Shown here piece by piece: positions 46,997-56,466 of a stretch of DNA of 64,000 nt (the first letter of the stretch is position 1; each line of letters begins with the position of its first letter). The notes below the pieces were generated by a model. The model was not told where the DNA came from, made no database searches, and saw nothing but the letters and a program-made list of their open reading frames with translations. The DNA lies in contig JAFLEI010000014.1 in NCBI GenBank assembly GCA_017301975.1, positions 92,566-156,565 of the forward strand. Reading direction: 5' to 3'. A program made the position numbers and the translations under genes. Origin of the DNA: Verrucomicrobiota bacterium. GTDB lineage: Bacteria; Verrucomicrobiota; Verrucomicrobiia; Verrucomicrobiales; Verrucomicrobiaceae.

Positions 46997-48196
46997 ATGC
47001 TCCGCTTTCTCCTGCCTGCCGTCTTCGCGCTCAGCGTTTCCGCCTTTTCCGCCGCCCCCCCGAAGCCGCGCAACGGGTCGCTGATCCTGGTTACCAATGA
47101 CGACGGCTTCAGCTCCTTTCACAGCGGGCGCTACAAGGGCGCGGAGGACCTGCGCAAGTCGATGCTGGAGTACAAGGACACGCAGATCGCGGTGATGGAG
47201 TGGTGCGTCATCGCGGGCAGTTGCTCCAACTATCCTTCCAAGGTCACGGAGCTGTATGGCACGGGCATGACGGAATTCCCACGGCGTGGCGACAAGCTGG
47301 CGCATGAAACCGTGAAGCGCATGGCGGACGCGGGTGAGAACACCCTGGGCATCGTGGCGGCGGCCTGCCATGAGGCGGGGCTTTCCTGCTATGCCTCGCT
47401 GCGCATGAACGGGGACTACCCCGAGAGCATGTGGGGCGGCACTTTTCCACGATTTGCCAACGGCAGCTTCTGGTGGAAGCACCCCGAGTTCCGCGTGCTG
47501 GATGCCAAGAGCAAGCCCGGCTCCCACCAATCCTTCGCCTTCCCTGAGGTTCGCGAGTTCAAGCTCAACATCCTGCGCGAGGTGGCGGAGCAGGACATCG
47601 ACGGCATCAATCTCGACTTCCAGCGCCATCCCACCTTCTTCGGTTTTGAGAAGCCGATGAGCGATGCCTTCAAGGCGAAGTACGGCATCGAGGCAAGCAC
47701 GGTGGCGCAGGATGACCCGCGCTGGTTTCCGCTGCGCTTCGAAATGATGAACCGATTTGTACGCGAAGTGCGCCAGCTTTTGGACGAAGCAGGCAAGCGC
47801 AAGGGCCGCCACCTCGGCCTCTCAGCGCGCATTGACTGGAAGAAGTACGCCACCTGGGGCTGCGACATCGACACATGGCTGAAGGATGGCCTGCTCGACT
47901 ACCTCGTCGTGGGCCAGCATGGACTCGGCGGTTATGACTTCGACATCGCGCCGTTTGTGAAGCGGGCGCAGGGCAGCGGCTGCGCGGTGCTCTTCGGGGA
48001 GGAAGCCATCGTCAAAGGCCACGACCGCACGGCGGAAGAGGACCGCCTCATCGCCGCCGGCAAGATGAAGCCCGCCGCCAGCACCCTGCTCACCCGCGAG
48101 CAGTACGATCAGCGCGCCGCCAAAGTCCGCGCCGCCGGTGCGCAGGGCGTGCACCTCTTCAACGAAGGGCGGAAGGAGATGATGAAGGGATGGTAG
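46997..48196 (+). CDS. Secreted TIM-barrel glycoside-hydrolase-like protein
   Basis: 399 residues from the ATG at 46997, where a signal peptide begins (MLRFLLPAVFALSVSAFSAA). The body looks like a TIM-barrel glycoside hydrolase of the GHL10-like kind: SLILVTNDDGFSSFHSGRY, FKLNILREVAEQDIDGINLD, FQRHPTFFGFEKPM, LGLSARIDWKKYATWGCDID, DYLVVGQHGLGGYDFDIAPF and a C-terminal AAGAQGVHLFNEGRKEM. The Asp in DIDGINLDFQRHP is a likely barrel-end residue. Substrate unknown. Its last 38 bases overlap the convergent PAS kinase gene. Confidence 0.7.
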   Translation: MLRFLLPAVFALSVSAFSAAPPKPRNGSLILVTNDDGFSSFHSGRYKGAEDLRKSMLEYKDTQIAVMEWCVIAGSCSNYPSKVTELYGTGMTEFPRRGDKLAHETVKRMADAGENTLGIVAAACHEAGLSCYASLRMNGDYPESMWGGTFPRFANGSFWWKHPEFRVLDAKSKPGSHQSFAFPEVREFKLNILREVAEQDIDGINLDFQRHPTFFGFEKPMSDAFKAKYGIEASTVAQDDPRWFPLRFEMMNRFVREVRQLLDEAGKRKGRHLGLSARIDWKKYATWGCDIDTWLKDGLLDYLVVGQHGLGGYDFDIAPFVKRAQGSGCAVLFGEEAIVKGHDRTAEEDRLIAAGKMKPAASTLLTREQYDQRAAKVRAAGAQGVHLFNEGRKEMMKGW

Positions 48197-51100
48197 CAGA
48201 CGAGTCGAGCGGCTTCTCCCCTTCCGGCCTCGGATGCAGCACCCCGTTGATCGTGCGCAGAAGCGTGGTTGAATTGTATGGCTTGAGCAGCACTGCATCC
48301 ACGCCCAGCGCCTTCATGGTCGCGAGCTGGGCCTGGTCACACAGCCCCGTGGACGCTATCACCGGGAGGCCAGGGTTGATCTTCCGCAGCGTGCGGAGAA
48401 GCAGCTCCCCATTCATGACGGGCATCATGAGGTCCGTCAAAACGAGGGCCACCTCCCGTGCGTTTTCGGTGAACATGACGAGGGCCTGCGCTGCATCGTT
48501 GGCCACCAGGACTCGATACCCGTTTGCCTCCAGCACCGTACGCGCCGCACTGGCGATCTCAAGCTCGTCGTCCACCACGAGCACGCACTCTCCGTGGCCG
48601 GTCAGATCCGGGGCGGAAGCAGTGGCGTCTTCCATGGCCTGCTGCTCCGGGGCGGCAGGCATGTAAATCTGGAAGGTCGTCCCTTTGCCAGGTTCCGTCA
48701 CCACCTTGAGAAATCCGCCATGGCTTTTGATGATTCCATGCACCGTCGAGAGGCCGAGGCCGGTGCCTTTGCCGAGTTCCTTGGTGGTGAAGAATGGATC
48801 AAAGATGCGCTCCAGAATTTCCGGCGGAATGCCGCTGCCAGTGTCGGCGACTTCCAGCAGCACATGCGGACCCGGGGTGATCTCGGGCACCATGCTCGCG
48901 TAGCTGGCATCGATGTCCAGGTTTTCGGCGCTCAGCCGCAGCCTTCCACCACCCGGCATGGCGTCACGCGCATTCACGCAAAGATTGAGCAGGACCTGAT
49001 GCAGTTGCGTCGCATCTCCCAGCACCAGCCACAGGTGCGGCGCCTTCACGCACTCGACGGTGATGTCTTTGGGGAAGGTGCTCCGGATCATCTGCTCCAT
49101 CTCGTCGATCAGCAGCTCGACCTGCAAGGGGTGCCTCTCTCCCTCCAGGCCACGGCCAAAGGCGAGCACCTGCTTGACGATCTGCGCTCCACGCGCCGCG
49201 CTCATCTCGATGGTGTCGCAAAGGCTGTCGCGTTTTTCCGCTGACATCCCCAGGCGCAGCACGGCCACGGACATCATGATGGGGGTGAGGATGTTGTTCA
49301 GATCGTGCGCCACACCGCTGGCCAGCGTGCCGATGCTTTCCATGCGCTGCGCCCGGAGGAACTGCGATTCAAGCTTCTTGCGCTCGGTGATGTCATGGAA
49401 GGTCCACACACGACCATAATGCGTGCCGTCACTGCCGCGCACGGGAGCGGAGTGGCGCTCCACGATGGTGCCATCCACCTGTTCAATGACGTCCGTGCTG
49501 GATTCGTCGGGATGCGCGTTGAGATGGCTGATCTTTCGGAGAAAGGCTTCCGGCTCCTTGACCTGTGCGAGCAGAAATTGGAGCTGCCGGGAATCATCAG
49601 GATCGTCGGCGATGGACGGCGGGATTTTCCACAGCTCGTTCATCCGGCGGTTCTGGAGCAGCTTTTTGCCCGCGCTGTCCAATACAAGGATGCCATCGAT
49701 CGCGGAATGCACCTGCGCTTCAAAGAAGGCCGTACGCCAGCGCAGCTCCTGCTCCGCCTGTCTGCGTCTGGCCTCGCTCTCGCCCACCTCCAGCGCGAAG
49801 CCGATGTCCATGGCAAGCTCATCGAGCAGCAGTGTTTCCTCCTCGTTGAAGAAGCCGACCTCGCCCGAGTAGAGATTGATGTTGCCGATGACTTTGCCTC
49901 CGACCTTGATCGGGAAACTGGCGCTCGAACGGCAGCCTCGCTTCAGCAACGCCTCACGCCAGGGGGCCACCAGCGGGTCGTGCTCCACATCGCTGCAGGT
50001 GACGTGCTCCCCGGAAAGGAAGCATGTGCCCGAGGTCCCGCTTCGCCGCGTCTTGTCAGTCAGATCAATGTTCACCAGGTCCAGATACCCGTCCACCACG
50101 CCGGCGGAGGCCACCGGCAGCACCTTGTGTGTCGCAGCGTCGTGCATGCCCACCCAGGCCATGCAAAAGCCCCCCTTCCCCACCGCAATCTGGCAGGCTT
50201 TCATGAGGATCTCCTGCCGGTCTTTTTCCAGCACGATGGTTTTGTTGATGCCACTGAGCACCGCATAGATGCGGTTGAGCTGCCGGATGCGCAGCTCTGA
50301 CTGCTTCTGCTCCGTGATGTCCTGGTTGGTGCCGAGAATCTTGCCGGTCCGGCCGCTGCCATCCATGAGGATTCTGGAGCGCACAAGCATCACGCGCTCG
50401 ACGCCATCCCTGCGCGTGACACGGTGCTCAAACTGCCGGGCGAAATGAGGATCGTGGGCCGCGATTCCGAGAGCCACTTCGGTGGCGATGATCCCGGCAT
50501 CCTCCGGGTGGACAAAGCGCCGGACATACTCCTCCGGAGACATGGAGAGGCCGCCCTCCTGCTCCGAGGTTGTACCCAGCAGCCGGAAGATGTGCTCGTC
50601 TGCGCTGACGGTGTTTTTAACCACGTCAAACTCCCAGTGGGCGAGCTTCGCGATGTCCATGGCGAGAATCAGCTGGTCCTGCTTGTCCCGCAGAGCCTCG
50701 TCCGCCCGTTTCTGCGCCGTGATGTCGAGCTCGATTCCATCCCATACCACATGCCCGTTGGCCGTGCGGCGCGGTGCCGAGGTAAACAGGCTCCAGCGGA
50801 CGGCACCGGAGGGAAGCTGCATGCGCAGTTCAGCCATGAAGGGCTTCATGGCGGCCAGCGCCTCGGCCTCACGGGCGGCCACCCGGGGCCGGTCCTCCGC
50901 CACCACCTGCCCGTAGAGCACCGCCGCGTCCTGCATGACCGCCTCGGCGGTGACTTCATGCAGCCTCTCCACGCCGGCGCTCACGTAGGTGAAGCGCCTC
51001 TCCTTCCCGTCCGGCCCCATGTCGAGCTGGTACATCATCCCGGTGGGAAGGTTGTCTCCCAGAATGCGAATGCGCTCCTCGCTTTCCCGCAGGGCGGCAA

Positions 51101-52496
51101 ACGCCTGTTTTTGCGCGGTGATGTCACGCGCGATTTTGGAGGCGCCGATCACCCTTCCCTGGCTGTCCTTGAGCGGGGAGATGGTGGCGGAAATGAAGAT
51201 CCACCGCCCGTCTTTGCGAACGCGCACCGTCTCGAAATGCTGCACCGTCTCGCCGCGTGCGATCTTGGCCAGCATTTCGACCTCTTCATCCATCCGATCC
51301 GGCGGGAACAAGATCGTCAACGGCTGGCCGATGACCTCCACCGCCGTGTAGCCAAAGATTTTTTCCGCGCCAAAGTTCCAGCTGGTGATGATGCCCTGCA
51401 TCGACTTGCCGATGATCGCATCCTCCGAGAACTCCACGATGGAGGCGAGCTGCGCCTGCTTGCGCTGCAATTCTTTGCGCTCCGTGATGTCCACCACCGA
51501 GGAAATGACGCATCTGCGGCCGCCCAGGTCGATGGGGTCGGCATTGACGCTGACCTCCCTGCGGCTGCCGTCCCGAGTGATCGCGTTCATCTCCATGTCA
51601 CGCAGGGAGGCGCCGGTTGTCAGAGGCCGGAACCTCCGGCTGCGCTCCTCCGCACTCCCCCAAATGCCCAGTTCCAGCGAGGTATGCCCGACCACTTCCT
51701 CAGGAGAAAAGCCAATGAGCCGGCAGTAGCTGTCGTTGACTTCGATGAAACGGCCCGTTTCGATTTCAGTGATGGCGAGGCCACCGGGGTTGGATTTGAA
51801 AGCCTTGGAGAATTTCTCCTCATTTTCCTCCAGCTCCGCCAGCTCCCGGCGGCGGGTGGTCAGATTGAAAACCAGCACCAACGCGCAGGCAAGGGCCAGA
51901 ACCATCACCACCGCCACCGCCCAGTACAGCTGGCTGACCTTGCGGTGGATCGCCCCTGAAAGGCTGATGCTGTTGCCGTGATTGTATTTGAGCAGCTCCT
52001 CGGCGGATTGGAGCACAGAAAGGTAGGCCGGAGCCAGTTCCTGTTCGAGGAAGACGGAGGCGGCTTCACGATCCCCGGCAAGAATGAGGGACTCAAAAGC
52101 CAGGCGCTTGGTGTTATAAGCCGCGTAGCCCTTTTTCACCTGCTCCAGCAGTGACTGGTCGTCTCGTGGATTTTTGCGGATGCTGCCTTCGTAGGATTTG
52201 AGGGCTGCGGCAAAGGCCTCGTCGGCCTCATGCACGGCTTTGAGGCTCCTATCCCGGAACCCGGCCGTCTTGGCGGAAGCCGCCGCCAGCGCGAGCGTGA
52301 GGCTGCGGGCCATGGCCATCCGCATGTAGTGCGCGTTGATGGTGCCGGGCACCGCATCCTGAGTGATCAAATCACTGTCGATCTGCACATTCCGCCCGCT
52401 TGAGTAAGCCACCGCCGCCAAAGCTATGAGCAGCATCAAGATCGCGATGCACGTGAGCCGTATCTGGAAGGAAGTGTTGCGCTTAGGGTTTATCAC
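48159..52496 (-). CDS. Multi-PAS hybrid histidine kinase
   Basis: 1445 residues, GTG start. TM1 (about 12-32), a helical four-helix-bundle sensor (about 35-185), TM2 (about 192-212), four PAS/PAC units (about 225-340, 345-465, 470-600, 605-735; PAC ends read VVDITERKELQ, ARDITAQKQ, ELDITAQKRAD, NQDITEQKQSE), a GAF domain (about 750-905, GKGGFCMAWVGM), a fifth PAS (about 915-1045), HisKA (ASGVAHDLNNILTP), HATPase_c (NLCVNARDAMPGGG, DTGSGIPPEIL, GTGLGLSTVHGI) and a C-terminal receiver (LVLTDLMMPVMNG). The HDLNNIL-type H box indicates an NtrB-like kinase group. No cognate regulator is adjacent. Tail-to-tail overlap of 38 nt with the glycoside-hydrolase-like gene. Confidence 0.94.
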   Translation of the reverse strand: MINPKRNTSFQIRLTCIAILMLLIALAAVAYSSGRNVQIDSDLITQDAVPGTINAHYMRMAMARSLTLALAAASAKTAGFRDRSLKAVHEADEAFAAALKSYEGSIRKNPRDDQSLLEQVKKGYAAYNTKRLAFESLILAGDREAASVFLEQELAPAYLSVLQSAEELLKYNHGNSISLSGAIHRKVSQLYWAVAVVMVLALACALVLVFNLTTRRRELAELEENEEKFSKAFKSNPGGLAITEIETGRFIEVNDSYCRLIGFSPEEVVGHTSLELGIWGSAEERSRRFRPLTTGASLRDMEMNAITRDGSRREVSVNADPIDLGGRRCVISSVVDITERKELQRKQAQLASIVEFSEDAIIGKSMQGIITSWNFGAEKIFGYTAVEVIGQPLTILFPPDRMDEEVEMLAKIARGETVQHFETVRVRKDGRWIFISATISPLKDSQGRVIGASKIARDITAQKQAFAALRESEERIRILGDNLPTGMMYQLDMGPDGKERRFTYVSAGVERLHEVTAEAVMQDAAVLYGQVVAEDRPRVAAREAEALAAMKPFMAELRMQLPSGAVRWSLFTSAPRRTANGHVVWDGIELDITAQKRADEALRDKQDQLILAMDIAKLAHWEFDVVKNTVSADEHIFRLLGTTSEQEGGLSMSPEEYVRRFVHPEDAGIIATEVALGIAAHDPHFARQFEHRVTRRDGVERVMLVRSRILMDGSGRTGKILGTNQDITEQKQSELRIRQLNRIYAVLSGINKTIVLEKDRQEILMKACQIAVGKGGFCMAWVGMHDAATHKVLPVASAGVVDGYLDLVNIDLTDKTRRSGTSGTCFLSGEHVTCSDVEHDPLVAPWREALLKRGCRSSASFPIKVGGKVIGNINLYSGEVGFFNEEETLLLDELAMDIGFALEVGESEARRRQAEQELRWRTAFFEAQVHSAIDGILVLDSAGKKLLQNRRMNELWKIPPSIADDPDDSRQLQFLLAQVKEPEAFLRKISHLNAHPDESSTDVIEQVDGTIVERHSAPVRGSDGTHYGRVWTFHDITERKKLESQFLRAQRMESIGTLASGVAHDLNNILTPIMMSVAVLRLGMSAEKRDSLCDTIEMSAARGAQIVKQVLAFGRGLEGERHPLQVELLIDEMEQMIRSTFPKDITVECVKAPHLWLVLGDATQLHQVLLNLCVNARDAMPGGGRLRLSAENLDIDASYASMVPEITPGPHVLLEVADTGSGIPPEILERIFDPFFTTKELGKGTGLGLSTVHGIIKSHGGFLKVVTEPGKGTTFQIYMPAAPEQQAMEDATASAPDLTGHGECVLVVDDELEIASAARTVLEANGYRVLVANDAAQALVMFTENAREVALVLTDLMMPVMNGELLLRTLRKINPGLPVIASTGLCDQAQLATMKALGVDAVLLKPYNSTTLLRTINGVLHPRPEGEKPLDSSATIPSSSPSALR

Positions 52497-52783
52497 GGGC
52501 TCTGCATTTCGACAGTTTTTTGGGATGGGGGTGGTTGATTTTTATCCTCGTCGTTTAGAACAACGGGTCCGCCATGCTTGCCAAACCTTCGGAATTGAGG
52601 CGCATTTCATCCACCCGATCAAATAAATACAGGCTTACATTTTTTCAGAGAAAAAAAAGGCGGAGAATACCTTTGACCGTTGGTCAATTCGAAGAGGGCT
52701 TCCATCCGCTGCTCCAGTGGCACGGACAAAATAAGGCCAGGCATGGCTGGCTGTCCTCCTCGTCCTTCCACCCGGTTGTCAGT

Positions 52784-53758
52784 TCATTCCAGAATCACGG
52801 GCTCATACTGAGCCGTCTTGATGCCGAGCTGGATCATGGTCTGCCGAAATTTCTGGGAAACAATGACGGAACGAAAACAACGATCTGGATGTGCCCCCAA
52901 ACGTTCCGTTGTGATGGCCACATCGAACAAGCCGAGCTGTTCGATCCTGCTTCTCTCATACTTGAGGCCCAGGCCTGAATTGCCATTGTCATATCCGCAG
53001 CCTTTGCTGAGTTCACCCGTGAAAGGCTGGTGATGATCCGTGAAAAGCGGGTGTAGAAAGCGTGGCAGCACAGTGTCACTCGAAATCTTCCACAGCGGTT
53101 TCAAGATTTTGTCACTCCCTGCCCCTTGAATCGCGGGCCCGGCGCCTGGAGCGGATCGCTGTCGTTCATCAAGCAGGCGCTGCTCAGCCAGCAGAATGGG
53201 TTCGAAGCGAACACCTTGCAGGCCAGCCTGTTCGAGCTGGGATTTAAGAGGATTGGCAAATGCAAAGGCGTCTGCGGGGAACAGGACACCGAACTGATGC
53301 TTGTTCTTTTGGCGACTGTCCAAGGCCACGACATATTGCTCGTCGTCACTCTGGTGATCAAAATAACCCAGCTCCTTTCCCCACAGCGGTTTCAACCGGA
53401 GATATTCGGCCGCAGCGAGCTCCTTCTTGCTGTATTCAGCATAGACATAAGGCGCGTAGTGCATGCTCATCTCGTCATCCCCCACAAACACAGACTTTTT
53501 TTCGGTAAGATGGAGATCCTGAGCAATGATTTCTTTGAGCTGCCCCCACTCATCTGAATCCATCGGATAAACCGCCTGCAGCTTTCCTGCGGGAAGCCCT
53601 TTGAATTCGTTCTCACGAAACCAAAGTTCTTTGAGCCCAAGACGCTTGAACCGCTCATAACTTTGGATGTTGGGAACAAGGATCGTTGCTCGATGCCTCC
53701 AAACGCGTTGGGGGTTTGGATTCAGCTCAAACGATAATTCTGCTGTGATTTTCGGCAT
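52784..53758 (-). CDS. Hypothetical protein of unknown family
   Basis: 324 residues, ATG start, no signal peptide or membrane segment. The C-terminal part (SGLGLKYERSRIEQLGLFDV, FRSVIVSQKFRQTMIQLGIK, TAQYEPVILE) recalls immunity-type families (Imm43 / double-CXXCG proteins), where a 'vSqrfr..l...gikg..f.pv' ending is common; only one Cys is seen so the match is not firm. Composition is more AT-rich than the surrounding housekeeping genes. It may be an immunity-like or orphan accessory gene. Confidence 0.7.
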   Translation of the reverse strand: MPKITAELSFELNPNPQRVWRHRATILVPNIQSYERFKRLGLKELWFRENEFKGLPAGKLQAVYPMDSDEWGQLKEIIAQDLHLTEKKSVFVGDDEMSMHYAPYVYAEYSKKELAAAEYLRLKPLWGKELGYFDHQSDDEQYVVALDSRQKNKHQFGVLFPADAFAFANPLKSQLEQAGLQGVRFEPILLAEQRLLDERQRSAPGAGPAIQGAGSDKILKPLWKISSDTVLPRFLHPLFTDHHQPFTGELSKGCGYDNGNSGLGLKYERSRIEQLGLFDVAITTERLGAHPDRCFRSVIVSQKFRQTMIQLGIKTAQYEPVILE

Positions 53759-53883
53759 GCTTTTCAGACTGCGATCTTACTGAACTACTGATAGCCACTG
53801 CCACAGCCAATTCACAAAATCGTGCATTCGTTCAGAGTGTGCGCGTTTCGGACGTGGTCTCTGTGGCGGTGCCTGTCTTCAGG

Positions 53884-54333
53884 TCACGGCAAGACTTCGA
53901 CTTCTCCCGCCAGAACATTGTTCTTTTCATCGGTCTCGGCAAGGTTGTTCGACTCGTCCACCACCAGTCGATAGCGATACTTCCCGGGTTTGGCTGGCTG
54001 CCAGTGAAAAGAGCCTGCGACCATGCCATACTCGATCTTCTGGCCTGCCCCCAGCTCATGGGTGCCGTGATCGAAGCTCACCACTTTGCCATCGACGTAG
54101 AGATCGACTTCGAAGGTCTTTCCAGGGACGGTGTCCCGGCCCATGTTTTGGACGGCATGGTCGAGGATGACCTTGTCGCCGACATGGACGACAGCGGGAT
54201 GAACGGTGACGGAAGCCGCCACCAGATCGTAGTCACCGGGTGGCGCTTTGCGTTGACACGACGGAACCGCGAGCAGCATCACGACAACGCCAGCGCTGCC
54301 TGACAGGCACAAGAGGAACAAAATCTTTTTCAT
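53884..54333 (-). CDS. CARDB-domain exported protein
   Basis: 149 residues from the ATG at 54333. An N-terminal hydrophobic stretch (ILFLLCLSGSAGVVVMLLAV) ends at PSCQRK, a possible but atypical lipobox. The mature part is a CARDB-type Ig-like fold: DLVAASVTVHPAVVHVGDKV, VQNMGRDTVPGKTFEVDLYV and the diagnostic LVVDESNNLAETDEKNNVLA. These domains mediate adhesion or assembly outside the cytoplasm. Stand-alone here. Confidence 0.8.
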   Translation of the reverse strand: MKKILFLLCLSGSAGVVVMLLAVPSCQRKAPPGDYDLVAASVTVHPAVVHVGDKVILDHAVQNMGRDTVPGKTFEVDLYVDGKVVSFDHGTHELGAGQKIEYGMVAGSFHWQPAKPGKYRYRLVVDESNNLAETDEKNNVLAGEVEVLP

Positions 54334-54440
54334 TAAGCGGTACATGCTCCTGTTTCATTCTCAACCCGGCCGCCGAGGAATTTCACATTGAAATATTTGC
54401 CGGTCATTCAGGTCTGACATCTTTTCCCATAGCAATTGGG

Positions 54441-55085
54441 TTAGTGTTTTGCAGGCTTTGGCGGCGTTTCGCCGTCTAAGTTGGCAGCCTGATCATCAAA
54501 CGGAGAAGGAGGGATGGGTTGTGAAACTGCCCAGTTCAGTGTGTCTGCAATACTCTTGATCTTGCCAATCGGCACCAGTGGCTTCTTGGCCCGGGCAAAA
54601 GATTCTGTTAGATTCAAAACAGGCTTTTGGAGCACCTGCTTGTCTCTTGCCCCGTTGTAGAGAATGTAGACGCCGTAGAGAGTGATTGCATTGCGTGGAC
54701 CGCTGTCGGTGAAGCCTGCTTTGCCGATGCGTTCGATTATTTCGATTTCACGTCCCGTTGTCGACGCAGACAAACATGCATAGAGGTAGCCCGCACGATT
54801 TGAGTCGAGCAGTTCAACCACCTTTTGAGGCAAGCCATCGAGCTGCCGCTCTCTAAGCGCATCGCGAAAAGCCGTTACATCCTCGTTGATGCGCTTGCCT
54901 GCCTGCTGCCCGTTAATCGTGAATGGCAGCTGAGTAAATCCCCCGGTTTTCTGTGAAGCACTTACACTCTCAATGGCATCCTCAGCAGCCAGGCATGCAA
55001 AGAGACCGTCATCAGCCGCGATGATGTCACTTGAGCCGGCCAACAAGACGGCAGATAAGAAAGCCCATGTGCGATTGATGTTCAT
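54441..55085 (-). CDS. Secreted protein of unknown function
   Basis: 214 residues from the ATG at 55085, which begins a signal peptide (MNINRTWAFLSAVLLAGSSD ending IIAAD); the frame is open to 55133. The mature region has helical segments and three Cys (FACLAAE, YACLSAS), and a Pro-rich tail. No family recognised. Its GC content is lower than that of the glgA-like gene nearby. Confidence 0.7.
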   Translation of the reverse strand: MNINRTWAFLSAVLLAGSSDIIAADDGLFACLAAEDAIESVSASQKTGGFTQLPFTINGQQAGKRINEDVTAFRDALRERQLDGLPQKVVELLDSNRAGYLYACLSASTTGREIEIIERIGKAGFTDSGPRNAITLYGVYILYNGARDKQVLQKPVLNLTESFARAKKPLVPIGKIKSIADTLNWAVSQPIPPSPFDDQAANLDGETPPKPAKH

Positions 55086-55198
55086 TTGGAAAAAAGCTGC
55101 CGTCCATTCAGTTGCCTTATTCGCCCCTTTCATTCTGACTTTCTGGAACCTGGCACCTTTTTCGCGCTGACGCGATTGGGCACGTGAGTCCCCCTGCC

Positions 55199-56401
55199 CT
55201 ACACCGCCAGCGTCTTGTACAGCGCCAGCGTCTTCCGCGCGATGCTCTTCCAGCTAAAATGGTCTTCGGCGCGCTGGCGACCGGCCTGGGCCATGCGGTT
55301 GCGCAGGGTGGGATCTGCCATGAGCTTGTTGATGCCGGCGGCGAGGTCGCGGGCGAATTTCTCGGGGTGCATGGCTTCGAAGGGGCTTTCGGTCTGCTGC
55401 TCCAAGGGGACGAGGATGCCGGTCTCACCATCGACGACGACTTCCTTGATGCCTCCGACGGCACTGGCGACGACGGCGGTTTCGCAGGCCATGGCTTCCA
55501 GATTGATGATGCCGAAGGGCTCATAAATCGAAGGGCAGCAGAAGACATCGGCATGGGAGTACATGACGATTTTTTCCTGCAAAGGCAGCATGGCCTGGAC
55601 CCAGACAACGCCGGGACGCACCTTGCTGGCCTCAGCGACGGCGGCTTCCATCTCCTCCTTGATTTCGATGGTGTCAGGCGCGCCGGCGCAGAGGACGACC
55701 TGGAAACCAGGATCCAGATGCTGGATGGCGCGGACGAGGTGGACGATGCCCTTTTGCCGGGCGATGCGCCCCACAAAGAGCACGTACGGTTTGTCGGGAT
55801 CGACGCCGTGCTTGCGCAGCACGTCGGGGGCTTCGGTGCGGCGGTATTCGGCAAGGTCGATGCCGTTATAGATGACGTGGATCTTGTGCGGATCGACGTC
55901 GAAATGCTGGAGGATGTCGGCCTTGGTGCCTTCAGAGACGGCGATGATGGCATCGGCCATTTTCAGCGCGGTGCTTTCCAGCCAGACGGTGAAGTCATAG
56001 CCGTGGCCGAGCTGTTCGCGCTTCCAGGGGCGCAGAGGCTCCAGGGAGTGAACGGTGAGCACCATGGGAACGCCGTAGTTGAGCTTGGCGAGGATGCCGC
56101 CGAAATGGGCATACCAAGTGTGCAGGTGCACGAGGCTGGCGTCGATGCCGCTGGTGTTGAAGTCCAGGCAGCGCTGGAGGGCGCCGAAGACGGACTTGAG
56201 ATTGAGGGGGCTGTCCCAGCCGGTGGTGTCCAGGCCGAAGCCCTGCACGTGGAGATTGCCCTCATCGCTGGACTGGTCTCCAAAACAGCGGACGTCGATC
56301 TCCATGAGCTTGGCAAGCTCCCGGGTGAGGTATTCGACGTGGACGCCGGCTCCGCCATAAATGTGGGGAGGATATTCGTTGGTGAGAAAAAGGGCTTTCA
56401 T
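55199..56401 (-). CDS. Glycogen synthase-like glycosyltransferase (GT4 fold)
   Basis: 400 residues from the ATG at 56401 (MKALFLTNEYPPHIYGGAGV), the canonical start of the family. The N-terminal domain has VHVEYLTRELAKL and LVHLHTWYAHFGG; the C-terminal nucleotide-sugar domain has VLFVGRIARQKGIVHLVRAI and the E-x7-E motif within YEPFGIINLEAMACETAVV. It fits the actinobacterial-type alpha-1,4-glucan (maltose-1-phosphate related) synthase, GT4, which uses ADP-glucose. Other glycogen genes are not in view, so a different glucan cannot be excluded. Confidence 0.88.
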   Translation of the reverse strand: MKALFLTNEYPPHIYGGAGVHVEYLTRELAKLMEIDVRCFGDQSSDEGNLHVQGFGLDTTGWDSPLNLKSVFGALQRCLDFNTSGIDASLVHLHTWYAHFGGILAKLNYGVPMVLTVHSLEPLRPWKREQLGHGYDFTVWLESTALKMADAIIAVSEGTKADILQHFDVDPHKIHVIYNGIDLAEYRRTEAPDVLRKHGVDPDKPYVLFVGRIARQKGIVHLVRAIQHLDPGFQVVLCAGAPDTIEIKEEMEAAVAEASKVRPGVVWVQAMLPLQEKIVMYSHADVFCCPSIYEPFGIINLEAMACETAVVASAVGGIKEVVVDGETGILVPLEQQTESPFEAMHPEKFARDLAAGINKLMADPTLRNRMAQAGRQRAEDHFSWKSIARKTLALYKTLAV

Positions 56402-56466
56402 GAGGGAGGGCGGGGTGACGCCAGATGGCTGGCGGGTGGGGGCAACAAGACGAGACGTACGCGGGG

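Noticed and set aside
53126..53557. 143-codon plus-strand frame opposite the hypothetical gene
   Set aside because: Antisense shadow; the minus-strand frame is longer and has consistent protein-like composition.
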